This document shows positions 1 through 8,899 of a DNA stretch of 23,118 nucleotides, one piece after another. The position numbers were made by a program, and so were the translations under genes. How positions within the stretch are numbered: the stretch's first letter is position 1; each line of letters opens with the position of its first letter. The notes under the pieces are model-generated. The model had not been told where the DNA came from. It did not search any database and saw nothing but the letters and a program-made list of their open reading frames with translations. Source of the stretch: DASRDU01 sp035560235 (GTDB taxonomy: Bacteria; Acidobacteriota; Blastocatellia; RBC074); the NCBI GenBank assembly GCA_035560235.1, contig DATMAG010000039.1:1-23118 (forward strand), written 5' to 3'.

Positions 1-94
1 TGCGGGCAGGGCTGCCCGCGCTCCCAGGCTCGCTGGTAAAAAAACTGAGGGAATCCGGCCACGCATTTCGCTTTACCGGACAGGAGGAATCTTT

Positions 95-1009
95 ATGAAG
101 ATCAGATCACTGCGCCTGCTTGCTTTTCTGTTTTGCGTGGTTGTTTACTGCGGCCTTTCGGTTCCGGCTCAGGAAAGCGGCACGCGGCAGATTTATCCGG
201 AAGAGTTTGTCAAAGCTCGTCCGGCAAAGACTGCGGGAACGGCGAGAAAATCTGCTTACCGCAAGGCTGGTGCAAAGCCGACCGCCGGAGCGCAGGCGGC
301 CGACGCAAATTATCAGCAACTTGGCCTGACGATCTGGCGGCTGCGTCCGGCGAACGCTGCCGACACCGGAGCCAGAATCATCGTGCAGGAAGGCGAGAAC
401 GCTGCTGAATGGACGCCGGAGCGGGTCGCCGCCGACACGCCGCTGCGCATGGGCGAGCGCGTTCGCTTCAGCTTCGAATCGCCGCAGTCGGGGTATCTGT
501 ACGTCATTGACCGCGAACGTTACGCCGATGGTTCAATGGGCGAACCTTATCTGATCTTCCCGACTTCGCGCACGCGCAACGGCGACAATCAGGTGGCAGC
601 GGGAAGGATAATCGAGATTCCGGCTCAGGATGATCGCCCGAACTTCTTCACGCTGCGCCAGTCGCGCGGCGATCAGACCGGCGAAGTGCTGACTGTGCTG
701 GTCACGCCGCAACCGCTTGAAGGCATCGCCATCGGCCCGAAAGCCCTCGCGCTCGCTCCTGAACAGGTGGCGCAGTGGGAGAAACAGTGGGGCGCGCAGT
801 CCGAACGTTTTGAACTCTCTGACGGCGCGGGCAAAGCGTGGACTCGCGCTGAACAGCAGGCGGGAGCTGATGCCACGCGCCAGCTCACGCAGGATGATCC
901 CGGCCCGCAGACTATTTACCGGGTCGCCTCAAAATTTGGCGCGCCGATTCTCGTCAAAGTCGGATTGCGATATAGTCAGCCGAAAGTTCGCAGTTCAAAA
1001 CAAAGGTGA
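95..1009 (+). CDS. Secreted DUF4384-domain protein
   Basis: A 304-residue protein that begins with a signal peptide: a basic start (MKIR), a hydrophobic core at about residues 7-20, and a likely cleavage after VPA near residue 25. A basic, Ala/Lys-rich linker (about 30-70) leads to a DUF4384-like beta domain at about 110-215. That domain contains FSFESPQSGYLYVIDRE, a polar loop, and LIFPTSR, the usual DUF4384 pattern for a domain found beside sensor kinases and in secreted proteins of unknown function. The start is supported by a GGAGGAA ribosome site 7 nt upstream. The next gene begins 24 nt after the stop on the same strand, so the two are probably co-transcribed. The molecular role is unknown; an envelope or periplasmic location is inferred from the signal peptide. 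Confidence 0.8.
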   Translation: MKIRSLRLLAFLFCVVVYCGLSVPAQESGTRQIYPEEFVKARPAKTAGTARKSAYRKAGAKPTAGAQAADANYQQLGLTIWRLRPANAADTGARIIVQEGENAAEWTPERVAADTPLRMGERVRFSFESPQSGYLYVIDRERYADGSMGEPYLIFPTSRTRNGDNQVAAGRIIEIPAQDDRPNFFTLRQSRGDQTGEVLTVLVTPQPLEGIAIGPKALALAPEQVAQWEKQWGAQSERFELSDGAGKAWTRAEQQAGADATRQLTQDDPGPQTIYRVASKFGAPILVKVGLRYSQPKVRSSKQR

Positions 1010-1033
1010 CTTTCTCAACTCAGGGGAACTCGC

Positions 1034-1510
1034 ATGCGCCTGACAAGGTTCATTCTGCTCATCACACTCTGCGCCATCGTCATCGCTTCAGTTGTGGCAG
1101 TGCGTTCAGTCAGCAACGCCTCGCCCGCAGCAGGGGCCGAAGCTGAAATCCGGGCTGTCCTCAATGCTCAGGTCGCAGCGTGGAATGCCGGACGGCTCGA
1201 AGAGTTCATGAAAGGTTACTGGCGCTCGCCGGATCTGACATTCTTTTCGGGCGGCAAAAGGCTCGCAGGATGGGAAGCGACGCTCGAACGTTACCGCCAG
1301 ACTTACCAGGTCGCCGACAGAGAAATGGGCCGACTAGCCTTCAGCGATTTCAGTATTACGATGCTCGGCAGGGATGCGGCCTTCGTGCGTGGAAGGTGGG
1401 AACTGACGATGTCTGACGGAAAGAAACCAGGCGGGCTTTACACGCTGATCTTTCGCCGCTTCAGTGACGGCTGGAAGATCATTCACGATCACACCTCAGC
1501 AAACCAGTAA
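1034..1510 (+). CDS. Exported NTF2-like (DUF4440/SnoaL-type) protein
   Basis: A 158-residue protein with an N-terminal hydrophobic segment (about 5-25) that looks like a signal peptide or membrane anchor. It is followed by one NTF2-like alpha+beta cone fold of the DUF4440 type. The typical opening helix (AEIRAVLNAQVAAWNAGRLEEF) leads to FSGGKRLAGWEATLERY, then the beta strands with FVRGRWEL and the closing FRRFSDGWKIIHDHTS. Proteins of this fold bind small hydrophobic ligands or catalyse simple eliminations and isomerisations, but nothing here identifies a substrate. The start follows an AGGGGAA ribosome site. It lies 24 nt downstream of the DUF4384 gene. A strong hairpin follows the stop codon. 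Confidence 0.8.
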   Translation: MRLTRFILLITLCAIVIASVVAVRSVSNASPAAGAEAEIRAVLNAQVAAWNAGRLEEFMKGYWRSPDLTFFSGGKRLAGWEATLERYRQTYQVADREMGRLAFSDFSITMLGRDAAFVRGRWELTMSDGKKPGGLYTLIFRRFSDGWKIIHDHTSANQ

Positions 1511-1515
1511 GCAGA

Positions 1516-1543
1516 CGGGGAGGCGAGTGTTCCCGCCTCCCCG
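1516..1543. terminator. Hairpin between convergent genes
   Basis: A perfect 10-bp GC-rich stem (CGGGGAGGCG, with its complement at 1534-1543) around an 8-nt loop. It lies 5 nt after the stop of the NTF2-like gene and 27 nt before the stop of the convergent cytochrome c gene. There is no T-tract on either side, so it may act as a mRNA 3' end or a weak bidirectional terminator. Confidence 0.5.
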
Positions 1544-1570
1544 CTGATCGCGGAATTCCGGCAGAGATTG

Positions 1571-1933
1571 TTACTTTTTGAATGACCTGATCCTGGCTAC
1601 AAGCGCCTTGATCTCATCGGCTGTCAGCTTGCCCTTGAAGGCGGGCATGTAATCGCCTTTGCCCTTTGCAATGGCGGCAGTAATCTGCGCATCGGTCTGC
1701 GATTTCTGCCAGGCCGGATCGGCGAAACTCTTCTGACCCGACTTCTGATATTTGGGAATGCCCTTGCCATCAGGGCCGTGACACTTCTGGCATTTGGCAG
1801 CGTAAAGCGCATTGGCATCAACTGCCGGAGCAGCGAGCGAAGAGGCCGCGAGGTCAGAACCTGCCCAGGCCAGCACTGCCGTTAAGATTGCGGTTGAGAT
1901 AACTGTCCATTTCAAACTGCGTGCATTTTTCAT
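1571..1933 (-). CDS. Small class-I cytochrome c, third gene of the Rieske/cytochrome b operon
   Basis: A 120-residue protein with an N-terminal signal peptide or anchor (hydrophobic at about 9-25) and one c-type heme domain. The heme site is CQKCH (C48, C51, H52) and the probable sixth ligand is Met96 in YMPAFKG. The closing helix is TADEIKALVARIRSF. The ATG at 1933 is chosen because AAGGAGAA lies 8 nt upstream; the reading frame is open further upstream but would then run into the end of the cytochrome b gene. It sits 41 nt downstream of the cytochrome b-c fusion and probably carries electrons from that complex toward a terminal oxidase. That role is inferred from context. Confidence 0.88.
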   Translation of the reverse strand: MKNARSLKWTVISTAILTAVLAWAGSDLAASSLAAPAVDANALYAAKCQKCHGPDGKGIPKYQKSGQKSFADPAWQKSQTDAQITAAIAKGKGDYMPAFKGKLTADEIKALVARIRSFKK

Positions 1934-1974
1934 GTCCTGATTCTCCTTATCCAGTCTCAGCCTGAACGGCTGAT

Positions 1975-3417
1975 CTATTTTTTTGCCTTCAGGCTTGCGA
2001 GCCATTCCACGATCTTCTGTTTGTCCTCTGCCGTAATCTCGGGGAACGATTTGGGCATGGGTTTCTTAAGCCCGTAACTGCGGGCGTTCTCCATGATCTT
2101 CATCAGATCATCTTTCGAGCGTCTGGGTTTGCCGACGAGCCCAATTAAATGTGGCCCTGAATCCCCTTCGCCCCGCGCGCCGTGACAGTCGGCGCAGTCT
2201 TCGACATAAGCCTGCGGCGGATCGGCCACCGGCCCGGCCAGTTCGACCTTCTCGGGCGGCGCAGTTCCGATCTGCTGCGGCTCGAACGGCGCGCTGAAGA
2301 AATCGTGCATCTCCTCTTCCTGCGCCTTCAGTTTCCTGCTGACCTCGGGATCACGGCGGTCTTCATATTTTGCCAGAGCGATCAGCCCGAGCGAGCCGGT
2401 CAGCACCAGCACCAGCGAAAACATCGCAAACGGGCGGCGACGCGGATGCCGTTCCTCGCGCCGGTCAATGAAGGGCAGCAGAAACAGCAGCCCGAAGACA
2501 AAGCCGGGCAGCAGCACCGTCGGAATGATTGCCAGTTTGCCGGGAAAGTATTTCAGCAGCTGAAAGAGCGGCATGAAATACCAGGGTGGCCGCGCCAGAT
2601 AATCCGAAGTCGGATCGGCCTCCGGCCCAAGCTCCGCCGGAACCTTAAGCGCCAGGAAGACCAGCACCGCGAAAACCAGCCCGATCGCTACCGTGTCCTT
2701 GAAAAGCTGCTTCGGATAGAAGAGATCAACCTGTTTGTCATCCCGTTCGTGATAAGGCCCTGCCGGCCCGGCCCGGCGAAACAGAAACAGATGCAGCGCC
2801 ACGAGTCCGGCCAGCCCAAGCGGCAGCAGAAAGACGTGCGTCGTGAAGAACCGCGACAGCGTCAGCGTGGTCAGATCGTTGCCGCCGAGCAGAATCCGCT
2901 GCTGCAGCGGCCCGACGACCGGAATTTCACCCGCGATGTTGGTGCCGACCTTGGTGCCGAAATAGGCCGCCTGATCCCACGACAGCAGATAGCCGGTGAA
3001 GGCGAAACCGAACAGGAGCAGCAGCATCAGGCCGCCTGAAATCCAGATCAGTTCACGCTTCTTCTTGTACGCGCCGAACAGGAATGTCTGCGACACGTGC
3101 AGCACGGCGACAATCACCATCACGCTCGCGCCGTAATGATGAATGCCGCGCAGCAGACTGCCGCCGGGCACGGCCTTCTGAATGTAGGTGACGCTCGCGT
3201 GCGCGTGATCTGAACTCGGCACGTAATAGAGCGTCAGAAAAATCCCGGTCGCCACCTGAAGCAGAAAGAGCGTCAGCAGCACGCTGCCGAAGACATAGGC
3301 AAACCGGGCGCCGCCGCGAATCGGCTCATCGAGCGCTTCGTGGACGAATTGCTTAACGCCCGTGCGCTCATCCAGCCAGTCATATAAACGGGTCAGTCGG
3401 GAGGGGCTTTTTTCCAT
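1975..3417 (-). CDS. Cytochrome b (b6 + subunit IV) fused to a C-terminal cytochrome c domain
   Basis: A 480-residue membrane protein, the quinol-oxidising core of a bc/b6f-like complex. The N-terminal four-helix part carries the b-heme ligands H93 and H107 on one helix and H194 and H209 on another. The 15-residue step of the second pair matches b6f-type proteins rather than mitochondrial-type cytochrome b. A subunit IV-like part follows with RPPWYFMPLFQLLKYFP (about 276-292), where PEWY would normally be, then more helices to about 350. The tail (about 400-478) is a class-I cytochrome c with CADCH (C408, C411, H412) and a probable Met ligand in KPMPKSFP. The ATG lies 1 nt after the Rieske stop, so translation is probably coupled. 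The protein should pass electrons from (mena)quinol through Rieske to its own c-heme. Confidence 0.93.
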   Translation of the reverse strand: MEKSPSRLTRLYDWLDERTGVKQFVHEALDEPIRGGARFAYVFGSVLLTLFLLQVATGIFLTLYYVPSSDHAHASVTYIQKAVPGGSLLRGIHHYGASVMVIVAVLHVSQTFLFGAYKKKRELIWISGGLMLLLLFGFAFTGYLLSWDQAAYFGTKVGTNIAGEIPVVGPLQQRILLGGNDLTTLTLSRFFTTHVFLLPLGLAGLVALHLFLFRRAGPAGPYHERDDKQVDLFYPKQLFKDTVAIGLVFAVLVFLALKVPAELGPEADPTSDYLARPPWYFMPLFQLLKYFPGKLAIIPTVLLPGFVFGLLFLLPFIDRREERHPRRRPFAMFSLVLVLTGSLGLIALAKYEDRRDPEVSRKLKAQEEEMHDFFSAPFEPQQIGTAPPEKVELAGPVADPPQAYVEDCADCHGARGEGDSGPHLIGLVGKPRRSKDDLMKIMENARSYGLKKPMPKSFPEITAEDKQKIVEWLASLKAKK

Positions 3418-3418
3418 A

Positions 3419-3946
3419 TCAGCTCACAGCTTCCTTCGTTGAGACTCCCTGCTTGAAGTCCTGATACTTCACCTGCAGCACGTCACCTTCAACGCGATGT
3501 TCGAGCGTGTCGAGTCCGCGCGGCGAAGGCCCGCCGAGCAGTTTGCCCGACAGATCCCATTTGCTGTTGTGGCAGGCGCAGATGAAATCATCCTTCGAGG
3601 TGTTCACCGTGCAGCCGAGGTGCGGACAGACGGCGGAATAGACAGTGATTTCAGAACCCTTTTTGAGAACCCAGATCGGGCGCTGAAAATTGAATCTGCC
3701 CCAGCCGGCGTTCTGCGAGACCACGACGCTGTACCTGACCGGTTTGCCTTCCTCGATTTCATCAAGCGGCCCGACCTCAGTCCAGACCGCTTCGCCTGAG
3801 GTTGAGAAGGCAGGCGCGATGGTGAAACGTCCGATGGCGATGCCGAGAACCGCCGTGATGACCGCTCCGATTCCGGCGGCCAGAATCCCCAGAAATGAAC
3901 GTCGCCCGGTTGATGTGACCTCTGCTGACTCAATCTGATCACTCAT
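3419..3946 (-). CDS. Rieske 2Fe-2S protein, Tat-exported
   Basis: A 175-residue iron-sulfur subunit and the first gene of the operon. A Tat-type N-terminus (TGRRSFLGILAAG) runs into a membrane anchor at about 18-40. The Rieske domain has both cluster boxes: CPHLGC (C107 and H109 ligands, C112 in the disulfide) and CACHNS (C123 and H126 ligands, C125 in the disulfide). The usual LLGGPSPRGL proline loop follows. The ATG at 3946 follows AGGAAA at a suitable distance; the frame stays open upstream to about 4111 without a ribosome site or conserved residues. The residue after NSK is Trp130, where high-potential Rieske proteins usually have Tyr. The stop is 1 nt from the cytochrome b start. Confidence 0.93.
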   Translation of the reverse strand: MSDQIESAEVTSTGRRSFLGILAAGIGAVITAVLGIAIGRFTIAPAFSTSGEAVWTEVGPLDEIEEGKPVRYSVVVSQNAGWGRFNFQRPIWVLKKGSEITVYSAVCPHLGCTVNTSKDDFICACHNSKWDLSGKLLGGPSPRGLDTLEHRVEGDVLQVKYQDFKQGVSTKEAVS

Positions 3947-4297
3947 GTTTCTTTTCCTGTCTGAAGTTTGCCCGGCTGAACCAGACTGGCACGTCGGGAT
4001 ACACACTGACACAAGCTCTGATTCAGTCCGGCTCGAATCGTCACCAGTTTTTGAATTTCGGCGTAACTGCCTGTGGGTAATCTGCGGATACGGGTGGTGC
4101 AACGCCCGCATGACCAGGCATCTTAGCGAACGAGCCGCTGAGACTCAAGGCTGAGCGACAAGGGAATGCGGGACTGTCCGGAATTTTTCCGGTTTCTAAT
4201 CGCAGGCCCTTTCTTGATTTTTGAATGCCTGCCACTTACACTCCGCCTTCCGTCAGCGATTACTCCACATTCAAATCAACAGCAACCTGAGGAACTC
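3947..4297. other. Divergent intergenic region between the Rieske operon and sucC
   Basis: About 350 nt with no convincing gene. The frame of the Rieske gene is open through part of it, but the composition there (Ser/Thr/Arg-rich, no motif) does not look coding. The sucC-side third contains a plausible sigma70-type promoter. A small perfect hairpin (CCGGAA-TTT-TTCCGG) lies near 4180-4195. I could not pick a confident promoter for the Rieske operon, which must also lie here. Confidence 0.5.
4214..4242 (+). promoter_or_regulatory. Predicted sigma70-type promoter of sucC
   Basis: TTGATT (4214-4219) and TACACT (4237-4242) are separated by exactly 17 nt, about 55 nt before the sucC start codon. 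Four of six bases match consensus in each box. This is a sequence match only. Confidence 0.45.
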
Positions 4298-5455
<1,158 letters not shown>

Positions 5456-5517
5456 AAATTCCGTCAGGCGAAAGACAGCCTTCTTCTTCCCAGCCCTGAC
5501 GAGAATCGTTGAACCAG

Positions 5518-5558
5518 AGCGGAGCTTTCTGAATTGAAAGACAGAAAGCTCCGCTTTT
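5518..5558 (+). terminator. Rho-independent terminator of sucC
   Basis: A perfect 14-bp stem (AGCGGAGCTTTCTG at 5518-5531, complement at 5542-5555) with a 10-nt loop, followed by a short T-run. It lies 62 nt after the sucC stop and just before the end of the convergent gene, so it may also serve the other strand. Confidence 0.8.
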
Positions 5559-5562
5559 GCAT

Positions 5563-6558
5563 TTACCCGCAATTGCCCGGAAAGACCGGAATGGTTGTCG
5601 CCGCCGTCTGAAGCAGCGTCTTCTTGTGCAGATTGTGGCCCTGCCTGTAAGCAGTCGCGACATTTCCCGCATTCTGATTGAAGACAATCGCCGCGCCGGT
5701 CAGCGGCTGATCGTTTACTGACCAGAACTTCATCCATCCGACTCCGCCCGCCGGGACGATCCGGTTGAAGCGCGGCGTGGTGCGCGGGAAGGTATCACTC
5801 AGCACTGCCCGGAACTGACAGAGCGGCGCTCTGAAGCTGAAGCTGTAGGGCGATTCGAGCTGGTTGTACATGATCCCGTAAATACTCCCGATGGAGTTGC
5901 CCTGCACTGCCAGATCGCCGGTCGGATTGTTGATGACGAGCATTGTCAGGTTGCCGTCATCACGACTCGCCAGACTGTCAGCGGCCAGCACCATCGGCAA
6001 CTGGCCGTATTCGATGCCATCGAATTTCAGTCTCGCCACTGACTGCGCCGGATCGAAGGGCGCGGGCCTGATGGCTGCAACCGCTTCTGCTGCGAGGTTG
6101 GCCTGATACCCTTCGGCCATCTTGAAATATGAATCACCGATCAGATGGTTGAAGCTGACCGGCCAGCCTGTTTTCGGGTCAACCGCGACGGCGATGACGT
6201 AGCCCGAAGTGCCGGGATCAAATTCAGCGACATTGACTGAAGTGGTCTGATTCGGCGTCAGACAGACAAAATAGTCAGCCGGGCTGCACGAATTTCCATC
6301 CATAAAGAACAGATGCACTGCCGCACCGACAGAGTCACTCGTGTTGGTGATGTTGATGCGGGTGTTGACCGCATTCGGATTTGAGGCGCTGGAAGTGTAA
6401 AAGTTGTAGATCAGCACCGAGCCTGCCTGCTGATCGCTGATCGTTCCGGGCGGAAACGGCGTTCCCGGATCGGCGGCCAGGGCGAGGCCGGTCCATAAGA
6501 TCACCGCTGCCGGAATCAGCAGCACCCGTGAGTAAACCGATAGTAGTGAGGTTTGCAT
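5563..6558 (-). CDS. Exported protein of unknown function
   Basis: A 331-residue protein with a clear signal peptide: hydrophobic core at about 10-26 and probable cleavage in LALA/ADP near residue 28. The mature part is Asn/Thr/Ser-rich and beta-strand-like. It opens with AGSVLIYNFYTSSASNPNAVNTRINITNTSD and then HLFFMDGNSCSPADYFVCLT, and it closes with VFPGNCG. The few cysteines (three in the core, one at the C-terminus) could form disulfides after export. I associate this kind of protein with secreted, possibly surface or adhesion-related, proteins of acidobacteria, but I recognise no named domain. The start has a GGAG about 10 nt upstream. About 410 nt of gene-free DNA lie upstream. Confidence 0.75.
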   Translation of the reverse strand: MQTSLLSVYSRVLLIPAAVILWTGLALAADPGTPFPPGTISDQQAGSVLIYNFYTSSASNPNAVNTRINITNTSDSVGAAVHLFFMDGNSCSPADYFVCLTPNQTTSVNVAEFDPGTSGYVIAVAVDPKTGWPVSFNHLIGDSYFKMAEGYQANLAAEAVAAIRPAPFDPAQSVARLKFDGIEYGQLPMVLAADSLASRDDGNLTMLVINNPTGDLAVQGNSIGSIYGIMYNQLESPYSFSFRAPLCQFRAVLSDTFPRTTPRFNRIVPAGGVGWMKFWSVNDQPLTGAAIVFNQNAGNVATAYRQGHNLHKKTLLQTAATTIPVFPGNCG

Positions 6559-6972
6559 TGCGTGTTACTCCGCTTGTCTCCCGATTGGTAATAAGGGCAC
6601 AGGTAAACGATCCGGCAGACTGCCAGCAGATTGATTGACGGAGGAGATTGACAGCCCGGAGGCAAACCGCCGAAAGGCAGGTCAGATTCGGGACTCAGAT
6701 GCAGCAACTGCCTGAGCCGCAGGAACTGCGCTTTCAATCGTGGCCAGTCTCCACCAACAGCCTGGGAAATGAAATTGCCGGTTGCAACAAACGGGACAGT
6801 GTCAGGCGGGGGTCTTGAAGTGAGGAAAATCCCTGTTGCTGATTTGTGTCAGGCGGGGTGCAGTCTATGCAAACAGTCGGGGCCTGTCAATTACTTATTC
6901 CATCAGTAGTAACGATTTACCGGTAAGAGAATTGGCCGGAATCTTCCGGGACTTAATGATTATTTTTCGGCG
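6559..6972. other. Gene-free spacer upstream of the exported protein and downstream of rnj
   Basis: About 410 nt with no supported gene; the short open frames lack family features and ribosome sites. It holds a small hairpin just after the rnj stop (CCGGAA-TC-TTCCGG, 6936-6949) without a T-run. It also holds a 13-nt direct repeat GTGTCAGGCGGGG at 6799-6811 and 6846-6858, spaced 47 nt apart. The promoter of the exported-protein gene must be in this stretch, but I see no clear match. Confidence 0.45.
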
Positions 6973-8634
6973 TCAGATTTCCAGCACGACCGGAATGATC
7001 ATCGGGCGGCGGCCCGTCTCCTTCTGAATATACCGCTTGAGATCGAGCCTGATCTTCTCCTTGATGAGCGTCCAGTCAACGCGCTCTTCGTGGCTCGCGT
7101 GCTGAATGGTTTCGCCGACGATGGTGCGCGCCTTCTGCAGAAAGCCGTTGCCGTCATCGCTGACCGCGAGGCCGCGCTGCACGACCTCGGGAGCCGATTC
7201 CATTTCGCCCGAAGTCTTGTTGATCGCCACAATCGGCAGCACGATGCCGTCATAAGCCAGATGCTTGCGGTCGCGAATCACGAGGTCGTCAATCCGACCG
7301 GTGCGCGAATCGTCAATCAGCGTGCGGCCCACCGTAACCTTCTCAGCCACGCGCGCGCCCATTTCATCGAGTTCGATCACGTCGCCGCTCTCGGCCAGCA
7401 CGATTCTCTCCTTCGGATGGCCCCAGTGGCGGGCGGCCTGAGCGTGACGATAAAGCTGGCGTGTTTCACCGTGAATCGGAATCAGGAATTTCGGACGCAC
7501 GGCGTCATACATAATCTTCAGATCGCCCTGGCGTCCGTGGCCCGAAACGTGAATCTTCGCGGTGCCTGAATCAATCACGTTCGCGCCCTTCTTGAACATA
7601 TGATTCATCATCCGCGAAATCGCGCGCTCATTGCCCGGAATCTGCCGCGCCGAGATGACTACCGTGTCACCTTCAACGATGCTCGCGTCGCGGTGATTGT
7701 CCACAGCCATGCGCGGCAGCGCAGCCATTGGTTCGCCCTGACTGCCGGTCACAATCAGACAGACCTGATCGGGCGGCAGCCGCTTCGCTTCCTGCGCCGA
7801 CACCATCAGCCCGGACGGAATGTCCAGATAGCCGAACCGCTCCGCCGTTTCGACATTGCGAATCATGCTGCGCCCGAGCAGGGCCACATTGCGCCCGGAT
7901 TCAGCGGCGAGATCAATCACGATCTGCAGCCGGTGAATGCTCGTCGCAAAGCACGAGACGACGACCCGGCCTGCGGCTTCGCTGAAGATTTTATCGAAGG
8001 CCGGAATGACAGCCTTCTCCGAACCGGTGCGGCCTTCGCGCTCGACGTTGGTTGAATCCGAGAGCAGCGCCAGCACGCCCCTGTCGCCGTACTCGGTCAG
8101 CCGCTTCAGATCAATCGCATCGCCCTGCACCGGCGTCAGATCAACCTTGAAATCGCCGGTGTGAATGACCACTCCGACCGGCGTCGTAATCGCCAGCGCG
8201 ACACAATCCACGAGCGAATGCGAGACGCGGATGAATTCGATTTCAAACGGCCCGATCTCAAAATTCTGCCGCGGAATGACGCGGTGAATTTCGGTCTGTT
8301 CGAGCAGTCCGAACTCCTGCAGTTTGCCTTCAAGCAGTCCGATGGTGAAGCCGGTCGCGTAAATCGGCACATTGATGGCCTGCAGCAGAAACGGAATCGC
8401 GCCGATGTGATCCTCGTGCGCGTGAGTCAGCACGATGCCGATGATTTCGTCGCGGTGTTCTTCAATGTAGGTGAGGTCGGGAATGGCGATGTCCACGCCG
8501 AGCAGATCTTCATCGGGAAACATCATTCCGCAATCCACGATGATCATCTGACCATCGCAGCGGAACACAGTCATATTCATCCCGAAGAATCCAAGCCCGC
8601 CGAGCGGGGTGATTTCAAGTCTTCCTGTAGACAT
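6973..8634 (-). CDS. rnj: Ribonuclease J
   Basis: A 553-residue metallo-beta-lactamase/beta-CASP ribonuclease, a normal length for the family. RNase J acts as a 5'-to-3' exonuclease and an endonuclease in mRNA decay and rRNA maturation. Visible motifs are HAHEDHIGA (H71, H73, D75, H76 as metal ligands), VSHS (H139), HTGDFK (D161), SDSTN (192-196), the beta-CASP core with GNERAI, then HVSGHG (362-367) and PIHGE (386-390). The C-terminal domain runs from about 450 and ends with GRRPMIIPVVLEI. The ATG at 8634 gives the usual N-terminus (LEITPLGGLGFFGMN). A TATACT box lies about 35 nt upstream, but the -35 box is poor. Upstream on the same strand is rsmA, separated by a 265-nt spacer containing a large hairpin. 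Confidence 0.96.
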   Translation of the reverse strand: MSTGRLEITPLGGLGFFGMNMTVFRCDGQMIIVDCGMMFPDEDLLGVDIAIPDLTYIEEHRDEIIGIVLTHAHEDHIGAIPFLLQAINVPIYATGFTIGLLEGKLQEFGLLEQTEIHRVIPRQNFEIGPFEIEFIRVSHSLVDCVALAITTPVGVVIHTGDFKVDLTPVQGDAIDLKRLTEYGDRGVLALLSDSTNVEREGRTGSEKAVIPAFDKIFSEAAGRVVVSCFATSIHRLQIVIDLAAESGRNVALLGRSMIRNVETAERFGYLDIPSGLMVSAQEAKRLPPDQVCLIVTGSQGEPMAALPRMAVDNHRDASIVEGDTVVISARQIPGNERAISRMMNHMFKKGANVIDSGTAKIHVSGHGRQGDLKIMYDAVRPKFLIPIHGETRQLYRHAQAARHWGHPKERIVLAESGDVIELDEMGARVAEKVTVGRTLIDDSRTGRIDDLVIRDRKHLAYDGIVLPIVAINKTSGEMESAPEVVQRGLAVSDDGNGFLQKARTIVGETIQHASHEERVDWTLIKEKIRLDLKRYIQKETGRRPMIIPVVLEI

Positions 8635-8667
8635 TACTGATCTCTTTCGTCGCTAAAATGAACGGCC

Positions 8668-8673
8668 AGTATA
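8668..8673 (-). promoter_or_regulatory. Possible -10 element of rnj
   Basis: On the minus strand this reads TATACT, a good -10 match 33 nt upstream of the rnj start. No convincing -35 box is found at 16-19 nt spacing, so this is a weak call. Confidence 0.25.
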
Positions 8674-8760
8674 GCTCAAAGCACCGTCAGCGCACAGCAG
8701 ATATTAAATCGCCGCCCTCTGCACACGCGCCGAGCCTCCTCTCCCCGGCAAATCCGGCGC

Positions 8761-8865
8761 GCGAATCATTCTCAATTTTCCATTCTCAATTCTCCATTAT
8801 TTGCAGAAGAGATGTTCACCCTGCACAGTACTCTGCAAAATAATGGAGAATTGAGAATGATTCGC
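8761..8865. repeat. Large intergenic hairpin built from tandem ATTCTCAATT units
   Basis: The left arm (8761-8807) holds two copies of CATTCTCAATT, at 8767-8777 and 8781-8791. The right arm (8832-8865) holds one copy in inverted orientation. Two pairings are possible. The inner stem is 8782-8800 with 8840-8858 (19 bp) plus TTGCAGA with TCTGCAA (7 bp). The outer one is 8761-8777 with 8849-8865 (17 bp, starting GCGAATC). The 24-nt loop is 8808-8831. It lies between the end of rsmA and the start of rnj. It could serve as a 3'-end or terminator structure for rsmA, or be a mobile intergenic repeat. Confidence 0.7.
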
Positions 8866-8899
8866 ACACAGAGAAGCGAGTATCTCCATCCTGCCCGCT

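Noticed and set aside
1..94. Hairpin GCGGGCAG-GG-CTGCCCGC at 2-19 as a terminator of an upstream gene
   Set aside because: No T-run follows and the upstream gene is outside the window.
2182..3039. 285-codon + strand frame opposite cytochrome b
   Set aside because: Gln/Arg-rich shadow of a membrane-protein gene; no domain pattern.
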